Assembly (NCBI RefSeq): GCF_014635025.1 | Contig: NZ_BMCE01000004.1 | Location: 88,293-152,292 of the forward strand | DNA length: 64,000 bases | Reading direction: 5' to 3' | From: Fictibacillus barbaricus | Lineage (GTDB): Bacteria > Bacillota > Bacilli > Bacillales > Fictibacillaceae | Shown: in pieces, positions 1-7,516 of the stretch | How the letters are laid out: every line of letters begins with the position of its first letter | Numbering within the stretch: position 1 is the stretch's first letter | Notes under the pieces: model-generated | The model's database searches: none | Seen by the model: the letters and a program-made list of their open reading frames with translations, nothing else | Told to the model about the DNA's origin: nothing | Position numbers and translations under genes: made by a program

Positions 1-246
1 GATCAATCCCATTCTTCCTAATACTTGGAAGGATGTGTTGGTCAGTTTTTCGCCAAATAGTTCGATCTCGCCTTGTGTTGGTTTCACAAGGTTCGAGATC
101 ATCTTCATGATCGTGGTTTTACCAGCTCCATTGGGACCTAAGAAACCATAAATTTCACCCTTTCTTATATTCAAGCTGACATTGGATACCAATTCTTTCC
201 CTTGTATCGTTTTAGTTAGGTGATTCGTTCTCAAAATGTATGTCAT
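1..246 (-). CDS. ABC transporter ATP-binding protein, N-terminal 82 residues (runs off window)
   Basis: Reading leftward from an ATG at 246, this frame stays open to the window edge. It shows the start of an ABC ATPase: a beta-strand opening, then a Walker A motif GPNGAGKTT near residue 40, followed by the PTQGEIELFG stretch usual after Walker A. The form resembles the BcrA/YcbN-type ATPases of peptide-antibiotic and bacitracin resistance exporters, which couple ATP hydrolysis to a separate membrane permease. The rest of the gene, and probably the permease, lie outside the window. An SD-like AGGAGAAGG sits just upstream. A terminator and a three-repeat promoter separate it from the histidine kinase gene, so it is its own transcription unit, probably controlled by the adjacent regulator. 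The family call is firm; the substrate is unknown. Confidence 0.9.
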   Translation of the reverse strand, partial: MTYILRTNHLTKTIQGKELVSNVSLNIRKGEIYGFLGPNGAGKTTIMKMISNLVKPTQGEIELFGEKLTNTSFQVLGRMGLI

Positions 247-280
247 AACTTGCCTTCTCCTATCGTATTTGATAGTTTTC

Positions 281-337
281 ATTTTAAACGGTGAAATTCT
301 CATTTTTCTTAATCAAATCTTACATGTTCCTTAAGTT
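281..337 (-). promoter_or_regulatory. Three-repeat activator-type promoter, copy A
   Basis: On the minus strand three 11-bp units with cores TTAAG, GTAAG, TTAAG lie at 305-337 (plus-strand CTTA at 308, 319 and 330, exact 11-bp period). An 18-bp spacer follows, then a -10 hexamer TAAAAT at 281-286, about 35 bp before the ATG at 246. There is no clear -35, as expected for promoters activated by OmpR-family regulators bound over that position. The same geometry recurs at 7145-7201 and 12559-12615. Confidence 0.7.
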
Positions 338-374
338 CAAAAAGCTTATAGAGATTAACACCCTCTATAAGCTT
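338..374 (-). terminator. Intrinsic terminator after the histidine kinase gene
   Basis: A perfect 12-bp stem (AAGCTTATAGAG and its complement, arms 342-353 and 363-374) with a 9-nt loop is followed on the minus strand by a T run. It ends the two-component operon and abuts promoter copy A, so the downstream ABC gene needs its own promoter. Confidence 0.85.
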
Positions 375-380
375 CTGAAC

Positions 381-1337
381 TCAAGATATACCATGATCCT
401 TTTTATAAATTACTTTTTTTAGTGTAAGAGAGAATACTGTCTTAACATGGGGTTTACTATCTATACTAATCGTTCCACCTAGTTTCTCTACTAGTCTTTT
501 CGTTATCGTCAGGCCGAGTCCGCTGCCCTGATATGATTTATTTCTTGAATCTTCAAGGGTATAGATCCTTTCAAACACCCGGTTCTTATGCAATTCGCTG
601 ATTCCTTTTCCTCGGTCATAAACATCAATATAGATCTTTTTGTGATCACTTTTCACAGAAAGTCCAAGTACTTTTCCGTCCCCACCGTGCTGTATGGCAT
701 TTGAAAGTAAGTTCGTTAAAATCCGGTCAAGAGCTTCCTCGTTTGCCCACGCATAAATAGGTTCTTCCGGAATGTCAATATTCACTTCAAATCCTTTACC
801 GTTTAAAATATCGTAGAATTCCAACATGTTTTTTCGGCATACTTCATTTATCTGAACTCTGCTGAGCGGAATATCTTTATCACCCGATTCCAGCTTCGCC
901 AAGTCAAAAAACTTATTAATAAGCTCTAATACCTCGTTTGTTTTATTATTTACTTTCGAAAGTAGTAACATTCTTTCTTCTCTCTTCATGTCTGGCTCTA
1001 GATTTATTATCTCGATATACCCAAGGATTACAGTTAATGGTGTTTTTAAATCGTGTGATATATTTGAAAGCATCTTCTTTATTGAATCTTCCATCTTATT
1101 GTAATCTGCCATCATTTTTTGGTTTCGATTGAGTAACCGGTTAATTTCGTTTAGGATGGTTATCAGCTCTTTGTCACCCGTCATCAACAACAGCTTTTCC
1201 ATCGTATTTTCTGTTACGATTTTGCCTAATTTCTCATGTAATTGTTGAAGGTGTCTGCTACGAGTTTGATTCCGTTTGTTTTGAAGATAAATGATAATTA
1301 ATAAAATCCCTACTATCAAGAGCAAGGCGATATTCAT
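381..1337 (-). CDS. Sensor histidine kinase, YcbM-like
   Basis: A 318-residue membrane sensor kinase expected to autophosphorylate and pass phosphate to the response regulator encoded just upstream. It has one N-terminal membrane segment (residues 2-18), almost no extracellular domain, a coiled linker, a HisKA dimerisation helix with phospho-acceptor His95 in SNISHDLKTP, then an HATPase_c domain with an N-box (LTNLLSNAIQHG), G1 (DRGKGIS) and G2 (GSGLGLTI). ATG 1337 is chosen because a GGGAGGG ribosome site lies just before it; an upstream in-frame codon at 1364 would overlap the regulator gene. The gene starts 4 bp after the regulator's stop codon. With no sensor domain, it may sense drug flux through the partner transporter, as in Bce-type modules. 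That is inference. Confidence 0.9.
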   Translation of the reverse strand: MNIALLLIVGILLIIIYLQNKRNQTRSRHLQQLHEKLGKIVTENTMEKLLLMTGDKELITILNEINRLLNRNQKMMADYNKMEDSIKKMLSNISHDLKTPLTVILGYIEIINLEPDMKREERMLLLSKVNNKTNEVLELINKFFDLAKLESGDKDIPLSRVQINEVCRKNMLEFYDILNGKGFEVNIDIPEEPIYAWANEEALDRILTNLLSNAIQHGGDGKVLGLSVKSDHKKIYIDVYDRGKGISELHKNRVFERIYTLEDSRNKSYQGSGLGLTITKRLVEKLGGTISIDSKPHVKTVFSLTLKKVIYKKDHGIS

Positions 1338-1341
1338 ATGA

Positions 1342-2034
1342 TCATCCCTCCCATTTGTAACCAATCCCCCACAATGTCTTTATATATCGGGGGTTAGAAG
1401 GATCATCCTCTATTTTTTCCCTCAATCTACGAATATGAACATTAATCACGTTCTCGTCTCCGTAATATTCGTTATTCCAAATGAAGTTATAAATTTGGGC
1501 TTTTGTATACACCCTGTTTGGGTGACTAACAAACAGCTTCAAGATATCAAACTCTTTAGAAGTTAGATTGATCTCTATATCGTTTTTGCTCAGTGAAAAG
1601 TTAGCCAAATCAATTTTCAGTTTACCGATTACGAGGGGGTGTTCGACTTTCTGTTCAGGTGTCGAATATTTAGTCGCTCGTCTGATAGCGGCTTTAACTC
1701 TAGCTGAAAGCTCAATGACTGAGAAGGGTTTCGCGATGTAATCATCTGCTCCGAACCCCAACCCCAATGCTTTATCTACATCACTGTCCTTAGCTGACAT
1801 GATCAGTATAGGCACCGAGCTTCTTTCTCTTATGAACTTGATCACATCCATACCGTCTAGTTTAGGCATCATGATGTCTACGATTACAATATCAAATGAA
1901 TCCGTATTAAACGCAGTAAGTCCTTCTTCACCATTAAACGCAGTGGTTACAATAAAACCGTCCTTTGTTAAGCTACTCTGAACCATTTCACTTATCGAGA
2001 TATCATCTTCAATTAATAATATTTTATGTGGCAT
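1342..2034 (-). CDS. OmpR-family response regulator, YcbL-like
   Basis: A 230-residue DNA-binding response regulator, first gene of a two-gene operon with the histidine kinase. The receiver domain (about 1-120) shows the acidic pair Glu9-Asp10-Asp11, phospho-acceptor Asp53 in VDIMMP and Lys102 in AKPF. The C-terminal winged helix (about 130-228) has the family features TSKEFDILKLF, VHIRRLREKIEDD and TLWGIGYKW. GAGGAAATT precedes the ATG. OmpR-type regulators bind tandem direct repeats about 11 bp apart, so this protein is the best local candidate to bind the three identical repeat promoters described here. The assignment to YcbL is by general resemblance and operon order (regulator, kinase, ABC ATPase). 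Confidence 0.92.
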   Translation of the reverse strand: MPHKILLIEDDISISEMVQSSLTKDGFIVTTAFNGEEGLTAFNTDSFDIVIVDIMMPKLDGMDVIKFIRERSSVPILIMSAKDSDVDKALGLGFGADDYIAKPFSVIELSARVKAAIRRATKYSTPEQKVEHPLVIGKLKIDLANFSLSKNDIEINLTSKEFDILKLFVSHPNRVYTKAQIYNFIWNNEYYGDENVINVHIRRLREKIEDDPSNPRYIKTLWGIGYKWEG

Positions 2035-2525
2035 AATTTCCTCACACTCAATAATGTATTTTTTGTTTCTCGAAATAGATAATGTTATGCAGTATAGGTA
2101 ACATCAGTATCCCTTAACCGGTGGTTAAAGAAAAAACAGTCCCTTTGTAGGGAACTGTCTTTATGGGGTGGCCGGTCTTTAGTTGCTATCCCTTTGATGG
2201 ACCAAACTCATAATATAGATTTGCACATAGTTTAAAAAACATTCCCATAAGTTGGCGAACATTCGCCTTATATATGTTAAGGTGGAATATTACTGCTTTT
2301 TACATCACCTACAAGTTCATAGTAACCTATTGAGATAATAGTTCAATATAGCTTTTTTTATCATAATAATAGATTATTTCTATAGCCTTAAAACTTTTTG
2401 TCCATTCAGTCCCCTTACCTATTTAATTTAATTGAACATATACACTGTTTACTAAACAGAGCTACCCTGTCCTCCACTGCATCCGTAACAGAATTAAAAA
2501 TGAAGTTAATCGAATCATAATAAGG
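2035..2525. other. Intergenic region, no gene seen
   Basis: No convincing coding frame. It holds the regulator's leader, a short inverted repeat TTAACC-GGT-GGTTAA at 2114-2128, a terminator hairpin at 2131-2158 and a palindrome GGCGAACATTCGCC at 2254-2267 of unknown role. A TATACT hexamer on the minus strand near 2090 could be the -10 for the regulator gene. Confidence 0.6.
2131..2158 (-). terminator. Intrinsic terminator
   Basis: The arms ACAGTCCCT and AGGGAACTGT pair with one bulge. On the minus strand they are followed by a six-T run. It lies about 370 bp downstream of the lipoprotein gene and probably ends its transcript. Confidence 0.65.
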
Positions 2526-2981
2526 TTAAATGCCATCAGCTTTTACAATTTGATAATCTGTTGGCTTGAGAACAGAGTTCTTAAGAGTAAGGTTTATTTT
2601 GTAATCCTTATTTTCACGCTTTACGGTAACCACTGCATGGGTTGTCACTTTTTTCTTTTTCTTTGTTAAACCGAAGAATTCACTCTTGTATTTTGCTTTA
2701 ACCGTAACACTTTTAATTGAGCCGCTATCTTGTGATGCTTCATTGGCAAGTTGTTCTAACGTTTTTGTATCCACCGGTTGGTTCGCTATTGTCGCTTTGG
2801 ATGCAAACCTTTCTTGAGCTTCTTGATAATCCTCATTTTCCAGGTCTGAGTAATATTGTTTGACAAACTCATCTGCCCCCTCTGCTGAACCAGTTGAAAC
2901 AAAACCGCAACCCGCAAGTAAACTACCTACAATAAAGATCAAAGCGAGCCCGGAGTATAATTTTCCGTTTTGTTTAGTCAT
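2526..2981 (-). CDS. Small lipoprotein of unknown function
   Basis: A 151-residue exported lipoprotein. The N-terminus has a positively charged start, a hydrophobic stretch and a lipobox LLAGC with the lipidated Cys at residue 25. The mature part is lysine-rich and looks like a small alpha/beta fold resembling DUF4878/NTF2-like extracellular domains: an N-terminal helix (EFVKQYYSDLENEDYQEAQERF), then alternating strands (VTVKAKY, THAVVTVKRE, YKINLTLKN). That fold comparison is by eye. AAAGGGA-type SD precedes the ATG. It stands alone between a serine hydrolase gene and the two-component system. No catalytic residues are evident. Confidence 0.75.
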   Translation of the reverse strand: MTKQNGKLYSGLALIFIVGSLLAGCGFVSTGSAEGADEFVKQYYSDLENEDYQEAQERFASKATIANQPVDTKTLEQLANEASQDSGSIKSVTVKAKYKSEFFGLTKKKKKVTTHAVVTVKRENKDYKINLTLKNSVLKPTDYQIVKADGI

Positions 2982-3127
2982 TCCCTTTCACCTCTCGATG
3001 CTATATTTCAGTCTTGTTATTGCATTTATGATTCCTATATGAACAATGTATAGGCCGATGGTTTCTTGAGCTCAAAACACTGGTTCAAACTTTGTTTTTT
3101 ACAAATGCTTCTTAAACCATTTAAAGT

Positions 3128-3164
3128 AGCCTCATTCTTAAGTTGAACTAATAAGAATGAGGCT
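3128..3164 (-). terminator. Hairpin after the serine hydrolase gene
   Basis: A perfect 13-bp inverted repeat (AGCCTCATTCTTA and its complement) with an 11-nt loop, 22 bp beyond the stop codon of the minus-strand gene ending at 3186. The T tract after it is poor, so it may act as an RNA stabiliser or a weak terminator. Confidence 0.6.
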
Positions 3165-3185
3165 TCTAGAATTGCTTTTTATCAA

Positions 3186-4388
3186 TTACCTGGAGAGGGG
3201 TGCATAGCTAAATTCTGCTATTAGTGCACTCATTTCAGCCATGGAAGAAAAGTCAGGATCCATGTTGCTTACGTTTGAATAAACCGTCATTACATGCCTA
3301 CCATCTCTACTCCCTCCTGCCCAAGAGGTCGCTCCAGGAAATCCTCCTCCGTGTCCCCAATAGGGCTCTCCATTCTTAAATCGAACTTCTGCTATACCAA
3401 GACCCCAGTTTACGTCTGCAGCCTCTCCTTTAGTAGCTTCCACAGTGTTAAACATCTGTTTCATTTGTTCAGGTTGGAGAAGCACACCTCTAAGCAACAA
3501 AGAATAAAACCTATTTAGATCCCGGGTGGAAGAGATCATCTCCCCAGACGCACCAGCCATGGATGGGTTTGTGTTCGTAACATCCACCAATGTCTTCTTA
3601 TCTTTTAGTTGATAATAACCACGTGCGTGATTTTTACCTTTAAAAGATGTGGAAGTACCAGGTAAGTACGTGTCATGCATTCTAAGAGGCTTTAAGATTC
3701 GATTTTCAATTTCTTTTGCATAGGGTTTGCCTGTTGCCTCTTCAATGATCATTCCTAACAGAAGATAGCCCGTACTTGAATATGACCAAGCTTCTCCAGG
3801 TTTATTTACCGGTTTATGCGATAGACCTATCTTGATTAAATCAGATGTTTTGTAAACTTTAAGTCTGTCTTTAAGAAACTGTTTATCGGTTTTATCGGTA
3901 GTAATATCTTTTTCGTAATCAGCGATACCGCTAGTATGATTAAGCAATTGTCTGATCGTAATTTTATTACCATCAAAACCGTTGCCTTTCACTCTCCCTG
4001 GAAGCCATTTGTTTACTGAGTCATCCAAATTCATCCTACCTTCGCCTACAAGCTGTAAGATAACTGTAGCGACAAAAGTCTTTGTAATGCTTCCAATCCT
4101 AAATTGAAAATCCTGCTTCATAGGATTTTGAGTCGTTAAATTGGCTACTCCTGCTACACTGGTTTTGAGCTCACCATGATCCCAGGCTTGAGCAATAAAA
4201 CCAGGTGCTCCAGCCTTAACGCCCTCTTTCAAAGCATCTTCTACAAGAGCCCATTTTTGTGGTTGCTGCGCACTAGCCTTAAACGGTTGTTCTGCACTAA
4301 CTTTAGGTGCATTCACGCTATTTACGGAAAGTCCTACAATGAGTGTTGTCGCAATCGTACTGTAAGTTAAGAAATTTTTTGTTTTCAT
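3186..4388 (-). CDS. Secreted serine hydrolase, beta-lactamase/DD-peptidase fold
   Basis: A 400-residue exported protein of the class C beta-lactamase/D-alanyl-D-alanine carboxypeptidase superfamily. Residues 1-32 form a Sec signal peptide (VSA-E cleavage region). The catalytic domain shows S-x-x-K as Ser100-Ile-Thr-Lys103, a Tyr-Ser-Ser motif in SYSSTGYL in place of the usual Tyr-x-Asn, and an HGGG motif near the C-terminus replacing KTG. These fit a D-aminopeptidase or DD-carboxypeptidase-like esterase better than a true beta-lactamase. It is probably extracellular, acting on cell-wall peptides or D-amino-acid substrates. The neighbouring gene to the right encodes a related domain, so this is a local paralogue pair. 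Confidence 0.88.
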   Translation of the reverse strand: MKTKNFLTYSTIATTLIVGLSVNSVNAPKVSAEQPFKASAQQPQKWALVEDALKEGVKAGAPGFIAQAWDHGELKTSVAGVANLTTQNPMKQDFQFRIGSITKTFVATVILQLVGEGRMNLDDSVNKWLPGRVKGNGFDGNKITIRQLLNHTSGIADYEKDITTDKTDKQFLKDRLKVYKTSDLIKIGLSHKPVNKPGEAWSYSSTGYLLLGMIIEEATGKPYAKEIENRILKPLRMHDTYLPGTSTSFKGKNHARGYYQLKDKKTLVDVTNTNPSMAGASGEMISSTRDLNRFYSLLLRGVLLQPEQMKQMFNTVEATKGEAADVNWGLGIAEVRFKNGEPYWGHGGGFPGATSWAGGSRDGRHVMTVYSNVSNMDPDFSSMAEMSALIAEFSYAPLSR

Positions 4389-4442
4389 CTCTTATTTTCA
4401 TCTCCATTTCATCTCTATAGGAGAATTGCTATAATCCTTGAA

Positions 4443-4541
4443 CTACTTCCAATTTAGAGCGGAATAGACCTTATAGCTGCCTGCAAGAGCAGTTATTGCT
4501 AAGGCTGAAAAAGCTATTGTTATTATAAATTTTTTCTTCAT
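4443..4541 (-). CDS. 32-residue signal-peptide-like orphan ORF (possible remnant)
   Basis: A short frame with a good ribosome site (TTGGAGAAAA before ATG 4541). It encodes MKKKF followed by a hydrophobic stretch with SALAITALAGS, then stops after 32 residues. The segment resembles the signal peptide of the neighbouring gene (AISLTALAGTY), so it may be the beginning of a lost third serine hydrolase. It could also be a genuine small membrane peptide. No downstream coding continuation is visible before the paralogue at 4388. Confidence 0.4.
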   Translation of the reverse strand: MKKKFIITIAFSALAITALAGSYKVYSALNWK

Positions 4542-4625
4542 TATTTTTCTCCAATGTACATGTCCTTGATACATGCTACTGTTCCATAGACCTTGTTAAA
4601 TCAGTTCCACTAAATGATTATTCAC

Positions 4626-6932
4626 TTATCGATTTAGTTGAGAAGGGCTTACCTTTTGAATTTGGACGAGTATGTCAAACGTTTCGCCCAATGAAATATC
4701 AACCATAGTGGGAATGCCAGGCCCAACAGTATTTACTCCTGCAAAGATTGGATGTTGTTCGTTTAACCACGTTTTCGTCTCACCCTTAGCTTTACGTAAA
4801 TCTACAAAAAATTGATCATCACTGACTTTTCCAAGGGTGTAGTTAAAACTATTTGGATCAGATGAATTTACGGTTCCGTGTGGGCCAAATTCACCTTTCG
4901 TGTTATTCACGTTATATTGGCCTTCATACACGGATGTACCGATAGAAACATATTTATCACCATAATGTTCTACCAAATGTTGCCCAGCTACTTTCGGGTA
5001 TACAAAAGGTATCATATTCGTCTTCGAAATGTGTCCATTATGACCCCATACAATGGTTTTTCCTAACTTTTCTTCGGTCCACTTCGCATTTTCATACATA
5101 GCAATATCATGTTTCAAATAATGATCGGATGGTTTTTCAGGAAGCGGTGAAGCCATTGTCGTAAACTGCTCAATTACACGAGCGTTTTGCTGGATCCAAA
5201 CGAACTCTTTCGATTCTCCATTCAGTTTTTCTTTATTTTGTTCTAATAATGCACTGATTTGTTTGGCATCAGAAATGAATTTGTCTTGATCTTCCTGAGG
5301 CAGATTAATGAAAGTGTTAAAATCCTTTGTTGCCGGGATAAGATCTTTCATCTTTTCATTCAAGCTAGGTACAAGCTCAGGGCTATATTTTTTCACATAG
5401 TCTGTTATCGTGTTGTAAACATCCTCGTTTACCGTTATCATATCCATCCCAATGACGCGTACTTTCTTTTCATGGTCCGCATTATAGTCACGAATCCATT
5501 CCAACATACCTACTATCTCTTTCGTATTAAATGCCGGAGAGAGATGTTCACTTGGATTCCCTTCCCCAGTAAGTACATAATGATCAAGTTTTAAAGCTTT
5601 GTCCCATCCCTCTTCTAAAACCAGGTTGGTAAAGCCCATTTCGGTTACTAAATATTCAACAAATCGATGTTTCATTGTAAAAATTTCATGGGCTCCGTGC
5701 ATTGCCTCACCCAAACCTACGATAGAAGCTGATCCTACCATATCCTGAAGTGGTTTAAGGTCATTAAGTGAAGAATTCGGTTCTGTTGTTTTTAATGATT
5801 TTGCATGATTCTCTAACCATTTCACATATGCTTGATCGTTATCAATTAGATGAGTTATTTCATTTGCCATCTTCATAACTTCATTTTCAGGTCTTTCTTG
5901 ATTTGTCAGCATGATCACTTGCATATCATCTTTTTGATTTACGCCGTTGTAGCTAAGAAATCCTGGAATATGTCCGTTGTGCCATTTCCAGTCGGAGGAT
6001 AGCTTAAACTGCTTCCCGTCTCCCCACCCATAACCGTAATTGGATAAATTTGGAGTGAACATCTTATCGAGTGATTTTTGGGAGATAAGTTCTCCAGACA
6101 AGAGCGCTTTGTCAAACTTATATAGATCTCCAACAGTTGAATACATTCCACCTGTCGGACCGAAGTAAGACATGTCGATGTCCCCTAGTTCCCAACCAGA
6201 CCCAACGGCATGATTAGATTGTACGGGTTCATTGATATCAACTCCAGAGCGATCCATATCTAAAGGTTTAAAGAAATATTCGTTAACGTAGTTATCGTAT
6301 GTTGTATGGGATACTCGTTCTAGAATGTATCCCAGTAAAGCATATCCTGCGTTTGAATAGCTAAATTTGGTTCCAGGTTCCGATATTAACTTCATTTTAG
6401 AGATTTGATCAACGAGTTCTTCATGAGAGACATATTTTGTTGCTTTCTCCGGATCTTTCAATAATTCTTCATCTAAATATTCACCAAGCCCTCCAGTATG
6501 CGATAGTAAATGATGAATCGTAATTTTTTCCCCGGAAGGGAAGTCTGGAACATATTTATTGATCGGGTCATCAAGCTTTAGCTTACCTTGTTCAGCTAGT
6601 TGCATGATGGCAACAGCAGTGAATGATTTTGTGATAGAACCGATGCGGAAGATAGTATCATCATTGTTTTGAGCATTGGTTTCAAAATTTGATTTTCCAT
6701 ATCCCTGTTTAAAGATGGTTTTCCCTTCTTTGGCTACTAGGATTGAGCCGTTGAACTTGTTCTCTTTCAAATATTGGTCTATCTGTTTAGCGAGTTGATT
6801 TTTATTAATATTTATAGGAGCTTTGACTGACACTTCTGTTTTTGGAGCTGCATTCACATACGTCCCGGCTAATGCAGTTAGAGAAATCGCAGAAGCCGCG
6901 ACTGCCATAACAAATTTATTTTTATTCTTCAT
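4626..6932 (-). CDS. Secreted fusion: serine hydrolase (beta-lactamase fold) plus erythromycin esterase domain
   Basis: A 768-residue exported two-domain protein. After a signal peptide (1-29) comes a class C beta-lactamase-type domain (about 42-365) with Ser99-x-x-Lys102 in GSITKS, Tyr192-Ser-Asn194, and His318-Asn-Gly320 where KTG is expected. A short linker leads to an erythromycin-esterase domain (about 395-765) with the family's GEAMHGAHE motif (Glu409, His412, His415, Glu416), LVLEEGW, VIGMDM and VWGHNGHISK. Known Ere enzymes hydrolyse the macrolactone ring. Here both active sites look intact, so it may be an extracellular bifunctional hydrolase; its substrate is not shown by sequence. 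AGGAGG precedes the ATG. A palindromic operator (7003-7020) and promoter copy B (7145-7201) lie upstream. Confidence 0.88.
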   Translation of the reverse strand: MKNKNKFVMAVAASAISLTALAGTYVNAAPKTEVSVKAPININKNQLAKQIDQYLKENKFNGSILVAKEGKTIFKQGYGKSNFETNAQNNDDTIFRIGSITKSFTAVAIMQLAEQGKLKLDDPINKYVPDFPSGEKITIHHLLSHTGGLGEYLDEELLKDPEKATKYVSHEELVDQISKMKLISEPGTKFSYSNAGYALLGYILERVSHTTYDNYVNEYFFKPLDMDRSGVDINEPVQSNHAVGSGWELGDIDMSYFGPTGGMYSTVGDLYKFDKALLSGELISQKSLDKMFTPNLSNYGYGWGDGKQFKLSSDWKWHNGHIPGFLSYNGVNQKDDMQVIMLTNQERPENEVMKMANEITHLIDNDQAYVKWLENHAKSLKTTEPNSSLNDLKPLQDMVGSASIVGLGEAMHGAHEIFTMKHRFVEYLVTEMGFTNLVLEEGWDKALKLDHYVLTGEGNPSEHLSPAFNTKEIVGMLEWIRDYNADHEKKVRVIGMDMITVNEDVYNTITDYVKKYSPELVPSLNEKMKDLIPATKDFNTFINLPQEDQDKFISDAKQISALLEQNKEKLNGESKEFVWIQQNARVIEQFTTMASPLPEKPSDHYLKHDIAMYENAKWTEEKLGKTIVWGHNGHISKTNMIPFVYPKVAGQHLVEHYGDKYVSIGTSVYEGQYNVNNTKGEFGPHGTVNSSDPNSFNYTLGKVSDDQFFVDLRKAKGETKTWLNEQHPIFAGVNTVGPGIPTMVDISLGETFDILVQIQKVSPSQLNR

Positions 6933-7002
6933 AATAACCTCCTGGAGTACTTAATTTTTTTGATCATTCATTTTGTTCTAAATGCTAAATCTTAATATCA
7001 AA

Positions 7003-7020
7003 AATCTTAATCTAAAGATA
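7003..7020. promoter_or_regulatory. Palindromic operator candidate (MhqR-box-like)
   Basis: AATCTT-N6-AAGATA, with 5-bp symmetrical arms, 71-88 bp upstream of the fusion gene start. A direct copy of AAATCTTAAT lies just to the left at 6987-6996. A better version of the same palindrome sits before the SnoaL gene at 14607-14624. It resembles the MarR-family MhqR box (TATCT...AGATA); the regulator itself is not in the window. Confidence 0.45.
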
Positions 7021-7144
7021 TAAGATAAATTTTTGATGTGCCTTTTCTTAGTAACACCAACTTGTAACCTAAAATATCGATGGGTTATTTCTCCTACATT
7101 CTTTAGTTCCTGCTGACATCACCTCTCCCTTATTGGATACTTTT

Positions 7145-7201
7145 ATTGTAAATACTTAAATTCACTTTTTTCTTAACAGTTCCTTACATGTTTCTTAAGT
7201 T
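7145..7201 (-). promoter_or_regulatory. Three-repeat activator-type promoter, copy B
   Basis: The plus strand shows CTTAA at 7172, CTTAC at 7183 and CTTAA at 7194, an exact 11-bp period. On the minus strand the block is followed after 18 bp by TACAAT at 7145-7150. Spacing and orientation are identical to copies A and C. Transcription would start near 7138 and run into the fusion gene with a leader of about 205 nt. Confidence 0.7.
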
Positions 7202-7235
7202 TCTATCAGAAGTCTATTAATGAAAGAATTTTTGA

Positions 7236-7373
7236 ATGAAAAAAGTTCATTTTTATATAGGTATCTCTAAAGCGTTCATGCTAAAGGCTGGTAGACATAA
7301 AAAACACTTATTAGAACATATTAAAGATATTGGAATGCTCGACGAAAGATTAACTGGTTTTAGGCAAAATTAA
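7236..7373 (+). other. Short open frame of 45 codons, doubtful
   Basis: An ATG-to-TAA frame (MKKVHFYIGISK... ending LTGFRQN) in the gap between the divergent fusion and aldehyde dehydrogenase genes. The composition is protein-like (GRHKKHLLEHIKDIGMLDE), but there is no ribosome-binding site. It may be the tail of a lost gene. I do not recognise it. Confidence 0.25.
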
Positions 7374-7516
7374 GATTCTTTTTTGGTCAGAGTAGGACGT
7401 TACCTTAGGCATTCAAGTAAGTGGTTGGGTTAAAAACTAAGGACATGCCTTTTAGATGTAAAGTCTAGCTTGATCTAACTCTCTCTCAAAAGTGATTTAG
7501 ATAAAGGAGATTGGAT

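Noticed and set aside
2254..2267. GGCGAACATTCGCC as a LexA/DinR box
   Set aside because: The Bacillus LexA box needs CGAAC-N4-GTTCG; here the spacing and half-site differ and no SOS gene is near.
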